From Diplodia intermedia (lineage: Eukaryota; Ascomycota; Dothideomycetes; Botryosphaeriales; Botryosphaeriaceae), in contig JAKEKT010000094.1 of assembly GCA_021495925.1 (NCBI GenBank), positions 1-64,000 of the forward strand: 64,000 bases of DNA. Reading direction: 5' to 3'. Under the pieces are notes generated by a model. The model searched no databases, was not told the DNA's origin, and worked only from the letters and a program-made list of their open reading frames with translations. How positions within the stretch are numbered: the stretch's first letter is position 1; each line of letters opens with the position of its first letter. The position numbers and the translations under genes were made by a program. Below are positions 12,801-24,175 of this stretch, in pieces.

Positions 12801-15800
12801 TGTCCACGCCGGTGAATCCGGCATCCTTGAGGGCGGCGTCCCACTCGGGGGCGGTGATGATGGGCCCACCGTGGCGGCCGTCGTCCTCGCCGAGCCACCA
12901 GCCCGGCAGGGGCCCCATCATGAGGCCCATGAAGACGGGGTTGTCGGTGAGCTCGGCGAGCACCAGCCGGCCGTCCTTTTTCAGCAGCGAGCGGCAGCGC
13001 GAGAGGGTGTCGCGGATGCGGCAGGTGGCGTGCAGGACGTTGGCGCACACGAGCACGTCGAAGCTCTCGGGCGCGAAGCCCTGCGCCGCGGGGTCTTCCT
13101 CGATGTTGAGCGTCTTGAACTGCATGACGGCGGCGTCGCGGGCGAAGTTGGTGGCGGCGTTGCCCAGGAAGCCGGGCGAGACGTCGGTGAAGACGTAGCT
13201 GGCGACGCCCGGCGTGCGGATGGCGTCGAGGATGCGCCGCGTGGTGCCGCCCGTGCCGCCGCCGATTTCGAGGATGCGCAGCTGGCCGGCGCCCTTGTGC
13301 GCGAGCATGCCCATGTACTCGGCAACGTTGCTGTTGAAACTGGTCCCGAGACCGACGCGGCTAGGAGTGGATCAGTGTTTGCGCACACAGGGCGGGCCGG
13401 ATCACTTACTAGTATTCGTACAGCAGCCCGTTCTTCAGCATGACTTCCAGCGGCTCGACCTCGCCGCTCATGATGCCCTTCAGATTCTCGCCGACGCGGT
13501 GGATCAGCTCGACGGTGACGGCGCCGGCCTCGGTGTTCTGCAGCTCCACCACGGCCGTCTCGGCCTTGGTCCTGAGCGCCGCCGCGTCCGCCACCAGCCC
13601 CGCGTTCTCGCGCAGCTTGTCCACCATCCACGCGTAGAAGAGCTGGAGGAAGCCGTCCGCGGGCGCGTGCTGCTTGCCCGCGTGCTGCAGCCAGTCGACG
13701 GCGTCTTGGATGTACGGCAGTGCCACGACGTCGAGCATGGCGTAGTGCTCACTGTCGAACGGGTCCGGCTCGGCACGCGAGAAGATGGCGTCAGCGACTT
13801 GCTCTTGGTTGAGCAGGTTGACGTCCTCGCGCCAGAGGGTGTCGAAGCACAGGCTCGGGCTGCTCTCGACGCCTTCCAGCCCGCCGACGATGCGCATGCC
13901 TTCGATGACGACGGCCGGCGCGGGCGAGGACGGCTGCAGTGCGTAGACGGACACGTCCTGTGTGGCGCCGCCCGTCTTCTTCCCCTGGGAGAAGACGTCG
14001 AACTCCTTGCCGGGGCTGAAAGCCACGTCGGCGGAGAGGTAGACGCGGTCGACCGCCACAGGCGAGGCAGTGGACGAGGCATTGAGCGCGGCGCCGGACT
14101 CTGTCAGCGCCGGGAACACCATCTGCATGAACGAGGCCAGCGTCGCGGGATGGATGACGGTCGGATACTCAAAGTTGTATGGCATGAGACTCTTGGTGTC
14201 GGGGACTCGCGCAATGCCGCGGCCGGCTCTGTCGCCCAAGTAGAGGCTGCTCAGGCTGCGGAAGCTCGGACCGTACTCGCAGCCAGCCGACTCGAGTGTC
14301 TCGTAGAAGGTATCCTCGGGCCTGTCGCAGTCGATGATGGCCTTGTTGTAGAGCTCGGCAAGCTTCTTCTGCTCCCATTCCAGCTCCGTCTGCGCTGCTG
14401 CGGTGATCTGGCTCTGGTACGTGGCGCGGACCTTGCCCTGGCAGTGCGGCTTGCTCCAGTCACCGTCTCCAGAGCGCGATACAACGGCGAAATCGGCCCA
14501 GGGCCCGGTGGTTGACGGCTTCACCTGCGTCATGACCTCGGCCCCGCGTTCCTCGTCGAGGATGCGCAGAGGGTCGTTGAGGGCGAGGTCGCGCAGCTCG
14601 AAGGCCGCTATCTGCTCGTTGGGGTCCGCGAGTTGCTTGATTGCTTCGATGGCTGTTGTTGTCTTTGTCAGCAACGTCTGTCCCATCAATGTGCCAGCGT
14701 TCACTTACCCATCACCACCAACCCAGCACTTGGATACACAATCTCTGATTTGATCTGCACGCACACGTCAGTCTCCAGCTACTCCCGTGGCAACGATTGC
14801 TGCATACCTTGTGGTGCTCCAACCACGGGTTTTCGCGCGGTTTGAGGAAGTTCCTCCACTGCGGCGTCACCGAGCCGTCAAAGCGCACGCCGAGGTGGTC
14901 AGTCCGCGGCTGCTGGCGGAACCGGTACTGCCGCGTGATGGCCGACTCGGCCCAGTACGAGGAGGAGTGGTTGAACGGGTAGGGCTTCAGGTCAGTCAGC
15001 ATCCTGGCGCCCTTGTCCGTCAAGTTGACACGCTCCACGTCCACGTCGGCGCCGAGGCACCACAGCTCGCCCGCCGCAGTCAGGAGCGAGTCCACGGCGC
15101 TGAAGTTGCGGCGCAAGACGGTCGAGTAAGGGATGCTCGCGGGGACGCTTTCCTCGGCGCAGATCTCGTTGAGATACGTCCGCAGCGCAGAGTGCGGGCC
15201 CACCTCGACGAAGGCGTCGACGAAGGCCGCGGCGCCGTCGACCGCGCCGTCCCGCGTGCTCCGGATCATGCTCTGCACCGCGCCCGTGAAGTTGACCGAC
15301 GACACGAGGTTGTCGACCCAGTACGACGCGCCGAGCTCCGCGGGCGGCAGCAGCTTGCCCGTCACCGACGAGAAGAACGGCACGGTCCCCGTCGCCGGCG
15401 GCGGGCCAGCCGCCTTGACCGCACTCGCAACGGCCTCCCGGTACTCGTCGGCGATGCGGCGCATGTGCGGCGAGTGGTACGCGACGCCGACCTTCAACGG
15501 CGTGGACCCGACGCCGTCGGCCTCGAGGAGGGCCCGCAGCTCCTCCAGCGCCTTACGGTCGCCCGACACGGTGCAGTTGCGCGGCGAGTTGAAGCAGCCC
15601 ACGACGGCCTTTCCGTTGCGCAACGCATCGAGCCGCGGCCTCACGGCGTCGCCGCCCGCGCGCACCGCCAGCATCGTGCCGTCCAGGTCGTCGGCCTGCT
15701 CGACGCGGGCAGCGTAGACTCCGCGCCACCAGGCCAGCGCGACGGCGGCCTCGCGCGACAGCGCGCCCGCGCCGTACGCGGCGCCCATCTCGCCGCTCGA

Positions 15801-18044
15801 GTGGCCGACGACGGCGGCGGGGCGCAGGCCGAGGTGCGCGAGCAGGTCGACGAGGGCGACCTGCAGCGCGACGCACAGCGGCTGGCTCAGCTGGGCGTCG
15901 TTGACGCGCGTCGCGTCGGCGGGGCGCGACAGCTCGTCGCGGATGCTCCACGTGCAGCCGAGGGCGTTCAGCGTGGCGTCGCTTGCGGCGATGGAGGCGC
16001 GGAACGGCTCGTAGTGCGCGAAGAGCTCGCGGCCCATGGCGTGCCACTGCGCGCCCTGCCCGGTGAAGACGAAGGCGAGCCGGGGCCGGAGCGCGGAGCG
16101 CACGGCGCGGCTGGGGCGGGAGAGGGCGGTTTGCGCGGCCGGCACGGACGGGGCGATGGCGAAGGACTTCCAGAGGAGGCGGCTGCGGCGTTGGGAGAGG
16201 GTGTGGGCGAGGTCGGAGAGGGTGGAGGGCGGAAGGGAGGGGTTGGCCAGGTAGGCGGAGAGTTGGGCGCCGAGGCGTTCTGGGCCTTGCTTGTCTTGGG
16301 CGGAGAGGACGAGGAGCTTTGGGTGTGGAGGCGCCGCGCTGGTGGAGCCGTTGACGCCGTTGGTATGGCCGTTGGTGCCGTTGGCGGAGCCGTTGACGCC
16401 GTTTGTGTGCCCGTTTGCGTGGCCGTTGACGGCGTTGGCCGGGACGACGGCTGGGCGCAATTCCGTCCGATGCAGGCCAGACAGCCCGCGTTCGTGAAGG
16501 AAGTGGTACGCATCTCCAATGATGACATGCGCATTGGCGCCACCGAAGCCGAACGAGTTCACGCTGGCGATGCGCATGCCAGAGCCCGGCCACGGGACGG
16601 GCGCGGTGGGCACCTGCAGCAAGTCCGTCAGTGACACACAAATCAAACAGCGCCTGCCTGCTCATCATACCTTGACACGGTCTGGAAGCTGGATCCTCGG
16701 ATTGAGCTTTTCGAACCTGCGGCAGCACTGTCAGCCAGTCCAAAGCGGCGGGATATGAGAAAGGGAAACTGACCAGAGATTCGGCGGCACGATGCCCTTC
16801 TCCACCACCAATACACACTTGATCAAGCCGGCCATGCCCGCCGCGCTCTCCAAGTGTCCGATATTCGTCTTGGCCGAGCCAACATACAGGTCGGTCGTGC
16901 GGTCCTTCCCCAGCGTCTCGGCAATGGCGCGCGTCTCGAGCGGATCGCCCACGGCGGTGCCGGTGCCGTGCGCCTCGACGAAGCCGCAGTGCTGCGTCTC
17001 GATGCCGGCCTGCTCGTAGGCGGTCCGGATCAGCGCCATCTGCGCGTCCGAGCTCGGCTGGCTGGGGCTGGGCGTGCGGCCGTTGTGGTTGGCGGCCGAG
17101 CCGAGGACGACGGCGCGGATGGTGTCGCCGTCGCGCAGCGCTGCCTGCAGCGGCTTGAGCACGACGACGCCGACGCCCTCGCCGCGCCCGTAGCCGTCGG
17201 CGCGGTGGTCGAAGGCCTTGGACGTGCCCTGCGGCGAGAGGATCCGGCCGGCGCCCAGGAGGAGGGTCGAGTCGGGCCCCAGGATCAGGTGGGTGCCGGC
17301 GACGAGGCTCTGTCGGGCTGTCAGCGCGTCGGCCATGCAGATGTGTGGTGCTGGGCGGAGCTCACCAGGTCGGACTCGCCGTTGCGCATGCCCTGGCACG
17401 CGAGGTGGAAGGCAGTCAGGCTCGCCGAGCACGCCGTGTCCATGGTGACGCTCGGGCCGGCCAGGTCGTAGAACCAGGACACGCGGTTGGCGACGAGGCT
17501 GGTGTGCGTGCCCGTCGCCGTGTACAGCCCGTGGCCCTCGTTGTCGTGCATCGTCAGGTCGCGGTAGTCGCCGGTGAAGCTGCCGGCGTAGCACGACGTC
17601 TTGGAGCCCTTCAGCGACTCGATTCGAAGTCCGGCTGTTCTGGTGGTCAGCACTGTCCGGGCACTCGCCGGGGAATGCCTTACCATTTTCGAGCGCCTCG
17701 TACGATACTTCCAAGAGAAGTCTCTGCTGCGGATCGATGGCTTTGGCTTCGGCTGGTGTGATGGAGAAAAAGGGTGCGTCAAATACGCCGGGGTCTTGAT
17801 TTAGAAAGTGCGCTTTCGTGGTAGTTGCCTATGCCGGTCAGAAGTGCCCACCTTCGCCGCCATGGCTCCAACTCACCGTCCCCGCCCTGTCGGGATCTGG
17901 ATGGTAGAATGCCTCTGCATTGTAGCGAGACTTGGGGGCTTCAGTGAGAGCCGAGCGAGCTTTGGTGAGGAGCTCCCAGAAGCCCTCCGGGGTGGAGGCG
18001 TCCCCGGGAAGCCTCGCCCCCATCCCGATAATAGCAATGTCCAT
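9855..18044 (-). CDS. Highly reducing type I PKS (KS-AT-DH-cMT-ER-KR-ACP) with altered DH and shortened KR
   Basis: Thirteen exons close in phase to 2509 residues: 17877-18044, 17684-17828, 17366-17634, 16774-17309, 16671-16716, 14808-16613, 14709-14754, 13410-14652, 11529-13360, 11376-11462, 11129-11309, 10989-11076, 9855-10937. KS starts at residue 1; active site DTACSAS (Cys173), EAHGTGT and NIGHLESAAG follow. An Asn/Gly/Thr-repeat linker leads to AT with GHSSGE (Ser about 660). DH is about 950-1290, the C-methyltransferase has LEIGGGTGGTT near 1450, ER has the GAAGGVGQAA Rossmann motif, and ACP has YGVDSL (Ser 2451). No release domain is present, as is usual for this class. Oddities: the DH motif reads HKIKSEIVYP (usual Gly is Ser), the usual catalytic Asp in HPATLD is Ala (residue 1178, codon 14135-14137), and KR lacks the Tyr/Asn block after LSS. 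It diverges from the FAD oxidase. Confidence 0.93.
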
Positions 18045-18604
18045 GGTGTCCCGGGAAGAAATTGATGCTGTGTCTTTGTTGAAAGAGAAGCAAGGTGACG
18101 ATGAGGATTGTCCCGCTCAATAGCGAAGCTCTCCCATCTTAAAACTCTTTCCCTATCGGACGTGTACAGGGCCATCTCAATAGTCGCGACATGTGACAGA
18201 GCCCGCGGCTTTGCGGTTGGATGCGCGGAAGGGTTGTGACCTTCTCGGAACGCATACCGGCTGGACTCCAGGTCTCAGAGCAAACACAACGGTTTCCGAA
18301 ACACGCAGCGTTGGGACTCGTAGCAAACACTGCTTTAGGACATTGCTCCTCCGCTCCGTGATAGATGGCTGGTAACGGCAGCGGTTGGAGCAGCAAAGTC
18401 CGGCGATCCGGCTCGGAAAGCTGGTGCAGGTCACGTGAAGCTCGGTCACGGAAAACATGCAGCGTGCTGGCTATCCGAAGGGCACGGGATTCGGATCACG
18501 TCTTTATAAGTCGCTTTCAAGGGTGGGCGAGAGGGTCGCGAACAAGGCTGATCGTTAAGCAAAACTCCCCGATTGTTACTCTCCTCTGCCAGCTGCGTCC
18601 AGCA
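18045..18604. promoter_or_regulatory. Bidirectional promoter between reducing PKS and FAD oxidase
   Basis: A 560-bp divergent intergenic region. A TATA-like TATAAG lies at 18505-18510, 95 bp before the oxidase ATG. Three CGG triplets sit close together at 18401-18416 (CGG-N5-CGG-N2-CGG), the half-site type bound by Zn2Cys6 regulators, two of which are encoded a few kb away. Shared control of both genes is inference. Confidence 0.5.
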
Positions 18605-20298
18605 ATGTCTCGGGCCCTCGTGAACAACAAGCAGTACCAGGCTGCCTCAGTCCAGGCTGAGCTTAGCCGCCTGCTTTCCGACAAGGCGGAGATCTACCTG
18701 CCTGGAACCGAGCAGTTCGACTACTCAAACGCCCGTTTCTCCGAGTACGGCCGTCCGGTATGTCCCTCGCACACCCCATGGGCGGAATGGCACTCATCGT
18801 GGCGCAGACGTACATCGCCGCTGTCCATCCCGCCAGCGAGCAGGATGTGGCCAACACCGTGCGGTACTCGCACATGCGTGGCATCGGCTGCACTGCCCGG
18901 AGCGGCGGGCACTGTGTGACCAACTACATGAAGAAGCTGCAGGACGGCATTGTCGTCGACATGCGCTTCGTCAACCACCTGACCTACGATGCTGAGAAGG
19001 AGCTCGTCACGGCCGGCGGCGGTGTTTACAGCGGCGACTTTGCCAAGTTCATCCACGACAGGAAGCGAGAGCTCGGTGAGTGCGGTGATGTGCCCTCCTG
19101 GTGCGTGCTGACCGCAAAGGCATCGGCTCCTGCCCCACGACCGGGCTCATCGGCGTCGCCCTCGGCGGAGGCATCGGGCGGCTGCAGGGCAAGTACGGCT
19201 ACCTGAGCGACAACATGGTCTCGTGCAGGCTGGTGCTCGCCGACGGCTCCATCATCACCGTGTCTGAGACGGAGCACAAGGACCTGTTCTGGGCGATGCG
19301 CGGCGCGGGCCACAACTTCGGCATCGTGTACGAGGCCACCTTCAAGGTCTATCCGCAGCCGCACGGCGGCATCCACCACAGCTGGGACTTCGAGTTCGGC
19401 CTGGACAAGGTCCGCCCGCTGTACGCGCTGATGAACCGGCTGGTGCCCGACATGCATCCAAACCTTGCCTGCTTCCTCATCTGGTCCAAGAAGGCTGCCT
19501 CCGGCGCCGAGGTGCGTGTCGTCCGCGCTTGCGTCCCCACCGCGTGCTGATGAAGACAGGGCGTGATCATTTTGAACGCCGTCTGGTCGGGCCCCAAGGA
19601 CGAGGCCAAAGAGTACATCTCGCAGTTCGAGGCCGTCGGGCCCGTCGTGCCCGCGACGCTGAAGTCGGTCGAGTGGTCCGAGCTGCCGTGGGTTGCCTAC
19701 CAGGGCCTGAACCAGCAGTACCTGGGCAACCCCGACACGTGGAACATCTACCCGTACAAGATCTTCTCCGCCGTCAGCGCCAAGCGCTTCGACCTCGACG
19801 CCCTGGAGCAGCTGTACGCCGAGGTCAAGGAGCTGGAGCGCAAGCACGACACCCGCATCCTCGTCATGTTCGAGGCCTTCTCCCACAAGCGGAGCAAGGA
19901 GATTCCGGACAACGCCACCGCCTTCCCCTGGCGCCACGGCTCCGACATCTTCCTGTGAGTATCGCGACATCCCGTCTCCTCGGCGCTTCTGACGGCAAAA
20001 CCGCAGGCTGCTACAGGTGTCGCTGAAGAACCTCGACCGCGAGGCAGCGTCGAACGAGTGGCTCAACCGCTGGAAGAAGAAGCTGATCGATGTGTCGGGC
20101 TACGGGCGGCTGCAGCAGTACTCGAACTACGGCCACGGGACCAACATCAACGATCCCATCGAGGCCATGTACGGCTACGACGAGTGGAGGCTCAGGAAGC
20201 TGCGAGGGCTGAAGAGGCAGTACGATCCCGACAACTGGTTCCGCTGGTACCAGCCCTTCTGGCCGGACGAAGGGGCGGTGAAGGACTCCCGCCTCTGA
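18605..20298 (+). CDS. FAD-linked oxidase, berberine-bridge-enzyme type
   Basis: Five exons (18605-18757, 18808-19075, 19120-19511, 19560-19954, 20007-20298) close in phase to 499 residues. The N-terminal half is a PCMH/FAD_binding_4 domain with RSGGHC (His86) and GSCPTTGLIG (Cys145). Their spacing of 59 residues fits the His and Cys that hold FAD bicovalently in BBE-like oxidases. LGGGIGRLQGKYG follows. The C-terminus ends with NWFRWYQPF, close to the BBE C-terminal tail (usually Y-x-N-x-x-N-x-F). I see no clear signal peptide, although many relatives are secreted. Such enzymes oxidise alcohols or C-H bonds or drive oxidative ring closure, so a tailoring step on the adjacent PKS product is likely. 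Substrate unknown. Confidence 0.92.
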
Positions 20299-20845
20299 AG
20301 CGGTCATCTCGTTTGGTCATCCCAGCGATATTAGCCGTAGATAGTCAACACGTCACTAGAATGGTTGTTGTCCTGCACTTGTCCCAGACCGCATATGCGA
20401 ACAGACCAATGTGCATAAGCTCTGCCAAGCCACGCTGCCTCCTGTCGTGCGCGTGCAATGTCCTTTCGGGATGCACCAACACATCCTCCGTCCGCCCGAC
20501 TGTAAAGCCCGCTTGTTATGCCCTTAGGGTCTGGAAAAAAGGGGATGGATGGACCACCTTCCGGAAGAGCGAGCGAAGAGGTTCGCCGGAGGCAATTCCG
20601 TGGGGCAGTGATTCGGCCTGGCACTGCACTGTGAAGTCACGCCAGCCCTGCAGCCCCCGGTTGAGTGCACAGTCGCACGGAGTTTAGAGCGGAGGTAAGC
20701 AGTTCCGACACACGTGCCTGGGTGTCCAGGGTGTTCGGAAATTGGGTTTAACGCCGGGAGGGAGAGGCACAGCAGTACGGTTCCTTTTTAAGACTCCATC
20801 CGGCCTCTCAGGGTCAGCAACGCACCGGACAGCCTCACTTTGACC
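20299..20845. other. Intergenic, no gene seen
   Basis: This 0.55-kb stretch between the FAD oxidase stop and the transporter start carries no recognisable coding sequence. A T-rich, TTTTTAAG-like element near 20787 may serve as a core promoter for the downstream transporter. Confidence 0.45.
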
Positions 20846-22179
20846 ATGAGTGACGAACATTCCTCGGTTGAGCATGGAGAGACGAAGGAGGAGCAGAGCC
20901 AGGACGAGCCGCAGCCGCAGCCGCAGCAGACATCGCCGCCTCCCGACGGCGGGCTAAAGGCCTGGTTGTGTGTGCTGGGCTGCGGCGCCTGCTACTTCTG
21001 CTCGTACGGCTGGATCAAGTACCACTCTCGCACCCGCACGGCCATTTCACTTGACTGACAACACGCAGCGCGCTGGGCGTGTTCCAGGAGTACTACAAAA
21101 ACGTCGCCCTGAGCGAGTACTCGTCGCTCGACGTGGGCTGGATCGCGACGCTCCAGAACTTCTTCCTGCAGTTCTGCGGCCCCTTCGTCGGCCTCCTCTT
21201 CGACCGGTTCGGGCCCACGTACCTGCTCATGACGGGCGCGGTGCTGCACGTCTTCGGGCTGATGATGGCGTCGATCAGCAAGGAATACTACCAGTTCGTG
21301 CTGGCGCAGGGCGTGGTCAGCTCGATCGGGGCGAGCTTCATCTTCAACCCGGCGACGGTCAGCGTGCCCATGTGGTTCAGCAAGCGGCGGGGGCTGGCCA
21401 TCGCGCTGTCGTCGACGGGGGCGCCCATCGGCGGCGTCATCTACCCCATCGTCGTCAACCAGCTGATCGACTCGGTCAACTTCGGGTGGGCGATGCGCGT
21501 GTGCGCCTTCATCATCCTCGCCGCCATGACGCTGGCCGTGGCGACGACGACGCTGCCCGCGCCCCCGACCAAGCGCCCCGTCAACCGCGCCATCGCGCGC
21601 CGCATGCTGTCCGGCCCGTTCCTCTTCCTCGTCGCGGCCTTCTTCTTCTACACCATGGGCGTGCTGCTGCCCATCACGTACATGACGCAGAACGCGGTGG
21701 CCAAGGGGCTGGACACGGGGCTGTCGCGCTACCTGGTCAGCGTGTACAACGCGGGCGCGTTCGCGGGGCGGCTGATGCCGGGGCTCATCGGGCACCGGAC
21801 GGGCTTCTTCGACATCACGACGGCGTGCTGCGTCGTCACGGGGGTGCTGACGCTGGCGCTGTGGATCCCGGCGGCGGGCACGCAGCCGCTCGTGGCCTTC
21901 GCCGTGGTCTTCGGCTGGGCGGCCAACGCCGTCATCGCGGCCATGCCCATGCTCATCTCGCTGGTGTCGGCGCCGCACGAGCTGGGCGTGCGGGCCGGCA
22001 CCGTCTTCGGCTTCGCGGGGCTGGGCGCCCTCGCCGGCCTGCCGATCGGATCGGTCCTCGTGCGGGGCGACGACTTTGACGACATGAAGATCTTTGCCGG
22101 AGTCATGATGCTGGCCGGCGCGTGCTGCTACGTCGCTTCGCGACTCTGCCTGAGCGGACTGACTCTGCGCGCGCCGTGA
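20846..22179 (+). CDS. MFS transporter, monocarboxylate-transporter-like
   Basis: Two exons (20846-21018 and 21069-22179) joined by a 50-bp intron give 427 residues. The hydrophilic N-terminus is Glu/Gln/Pro-rich. It is followed by PPDGGLKAWLCVLG and, across the splice, SYGWINALGVFQEYY, the characteristic first-helix region of fungal MCT (SLC16-like) members of the major facilitator superfamily. The remainder is about 12 hydrophobic helices with the inter-helix motif GLLFDRFG after helix 2. Such transporters sit in the plasma or vacuolar membrane and often accompany polyketide clusters as exporters. Lying between the FAD oxidase and a pathway-type regulator, it most likely exports the cluster 1 product, which is inference. 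Confidence 0.93.
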
Positions 22180-22849
22180 GCACGGACGGGGGGACGGCGG
22201 ATCAGGACAATCGCGCACCGGACTGATAGCGGCGGATCCGACAAGAGCCAGGTGACCTAGAGGCATAGATTAGTGTGTTGTTGATAGATTGGGTAGGCGA
22301 AATCCACCAAACAGACTTGGAACGCTCCACCTCCCCGCGGTATGGCTCGAGTGGCGGGCGTGCAGTGCCTCTGCGTCGCTGGTGATGGTGTTCGCTTGGG
22401 GCAGTTGGCGAATAGACGCCGCGGAAACGCGCGGAAACGCGACAAGGCGAGATTAGACTAATAGCAAAGCTGTCTTCTTTGATGGAGTTAAGTTTCTCCG
22501 AACTTCCTCCGGCTCTCAACACCGAACGCAGTTCAACTGCTGAGCTTCGGACCTTCGGCCTCCCGCTTCACCAGCGTCGCCGTATATATTGGGCGGATGC
22601 AGCTCACCTCGCTCTCCCTCCGGCCGCCCGCATCACCGCCAGGCCAATGGCTGTGCAACGCAAACACCTTGACTCCTTTCGACCAGCCATCCCCCACTGT
22701 CTCACTTATCCGTGAGCTTCGGAACGCTGCCCAGAGCGCAAGCGGGGGATGCCAATTCCGGACCGGAAACGGGCATGCATGCTTGCCATTCGACTTCGTA
22801 TTTCCCACCAGATATAGTGCTGCGGTATTTTTTTCGCGACGCCTCGCCC
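22180..22849. other. Intergenic, promoter of AflR-like gene
   Basis: This 0.67-kb stretch contains no recognisable gene. It includes CGG/CCG triplets and a TATATA-like stretch near 22583 that could belong to the promoter of the downstream regulator. A second in-frame ATG upstream (22775) means the regulator's start is not certain. Confidence 0.45.
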
Positions 22850-24175
22850 ATGGCATCATCATCGATCCTCGACCCGGACGCTCCTGAACGCAAGATGGAT
22901 TGCACCGCCAGCAGCAGCAGCAGCAGCTTCAGCCCGGCCGACTGGGGCACCGCGCCGTCGCCGTCCACCACGCCCCTCACGTCGCCGAACCGCTCGCCGC
23001 TGCGCCAAGACGAGTACCGCCCGCCCGTCACGGCGCTGCGAGCCGCGTGCAATGACTGCCACCGCGCCAAGGTCAAGTGCGTGTTCGACTCGCCGACGTC
23101 CGCGTGCATCCGCTGCCAGAAGCGGAACAGGGACTGCGGACGAAGCCTCTCGAAGCCGCTGGGCCGGGCGCGAGGTTCCAGAAAGAAGCCGGCGGCGGCC
23201 AAGAGCACGTCGGCGCGCGCCGACATGAGCAGCAGTAGTGCTAGCGCCCGCAGCAGCAGCAGCAGCCCGCCGGACCACGCGTCGGCATCGCCGGCGGCGC
23301 ACGACGTCAGCAACCACCACCACTGCCACGACCACGACGCGGGAGCCGGGGGACGGGGAGGAGCAGATCAGGGGCTGGCCTACGTCGCCGATTTCGACGT
23401 CGACTCGCTGCTGGAGGCCGTCGACGCGAATAATGCAGCCGCAGCCGCAGCCGCCGCCGCCGCCACCACCACCATGGACGAGCTGTGGTTCGACGCGGCC
23501 GCCCAACACGGGCTGGCGGCGGCGGGCACGCCGCTGCTGTACGAGCCCATGGCCGCCGACACCAAGACGACGCGGGACTCGTGGGAGCAGACGCCGCGCG
23601 TCTCGCGCCACGCCGAGGCGGCGGGCTGCTGCAGCTGCACCGCCGCGCTGCTGGCCGCCCTGCGCGACCACGCCCACCAGCACCACCACCACCGGCGGAC
23701 GGATCAGCTGCTGCGGCTCAACGCCGCCGCTCTCAACGCCGCGCGCGCCTGTCTGGAGTGCCCGGTGCCGCACGACGCACCCGTGCTGCTGCTGCTGCAC
23801 CTGGCGCAGGCCGTCGTGGCCAACTGCCGGGTGGCGGCGCGGGGCGCGGACGCGGATGTCGACGTCGACGTCGAGCTTGGTGGCGGCGGCGGGCGCCGGC
23901 TCAGCGTGACGCTGGGCTCGTACGCCGTGGCCGACAGGGAGGACGGGCGGGCGGTTGCGCGGCGCATTATCGCGCTGCAGGCGCAGAAGATAGTGCCGGT
24001 GCTGGACGGGCTGCTGCTGCTGCTGCCGCCGCCGCCGCCGAGTCATGAGCGCGACGTCTGCTACAATGCGCCGGCCAGAGCAGGAGGCGGCAGATCGGAG
24101 GACGAGGCGGTTCGGGTCATGGCGGGGCTGCTGAGGGCGGAGGTGGATGGCATGATCGCCGCGCTCTCGTCGTGA
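22850..24175 (+). CDS. Zn2Cys6 transcription factor, AflR-like
   Basis: Single exon, 441 residues from ATG 22850. I prefer this start because the sequence before it looks non-coding; an in-frame ATG at 22775 is the alternative. The zinc cluster begins at ACNDCHRAKVKC (about residues 66-77) and ends IRCQKRNRDC, the C-x2-C-x6-C...C-x2-C-x6-C pattern, followed by a basic linker. Long Ser, Ala, Thr and His tracts from CAG/GCC-type repeats follow. The C-terminal 150 residues carry ARACLECPV and VTLGSYAVADREDGRAVARR, which resemble the AflR regulatory domain found with aromatic polyketide clusters. It probably activates cluster 1, cluster 2 or both; sequence alone cannot decide. Confidence 0.88.
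   Translation: MASSSILDPDAPERKMDCTASSSSSSFSPADWGTAPSPSTTPLTSPNRSPLRQDEYRPPVTALRAACNDCHRAKVKCVFDSPTSACIRCQKRNRDCGRSLSKPLGRARGSRKKPAAAKSTSARADMSSSSASARSSSSSPPDHASASPAAHDVSNHHHCHDHDAGAGGRGGADQGLAYVADFDVDSLLEAVDANNAAAAAAAAAATTTMDELWFDAAAQHGLAAAGTPLLYEPMAADTKTTRDSWEQTPRVSRHAEAAGCCSCTAALLAALRDHAHQHHHHRRTDQLLRLNAAALNAARACLECPVPHDAPVLLLLHLAQAVVANCRVAARGADADVDVDVELGGGGGRRLSVTLGSYAVADREDGRAVARRIIALQAQKIVPVLDGLLLLLPPPPPSHERDVCYNAPARAGGGRSEDEAVRVMAGLLRAEVDGMIAALSS

Noticed and set aside
14787..16634. 615-codon plus-strand ORF opposite the reducing PKS AT domain
   Set aside because: Antisense shadow of a strongly supported AT exon; Arg/Gly/Val-biased with no motif.
17829..17876. Alternative 39-bp intron near the first PKS junction
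   Set aside because: The 48-bp intron with a gtgagt donor, CTGAC branch site and catag acceptor keeps frame and leads directly to the conserved KS sequence.
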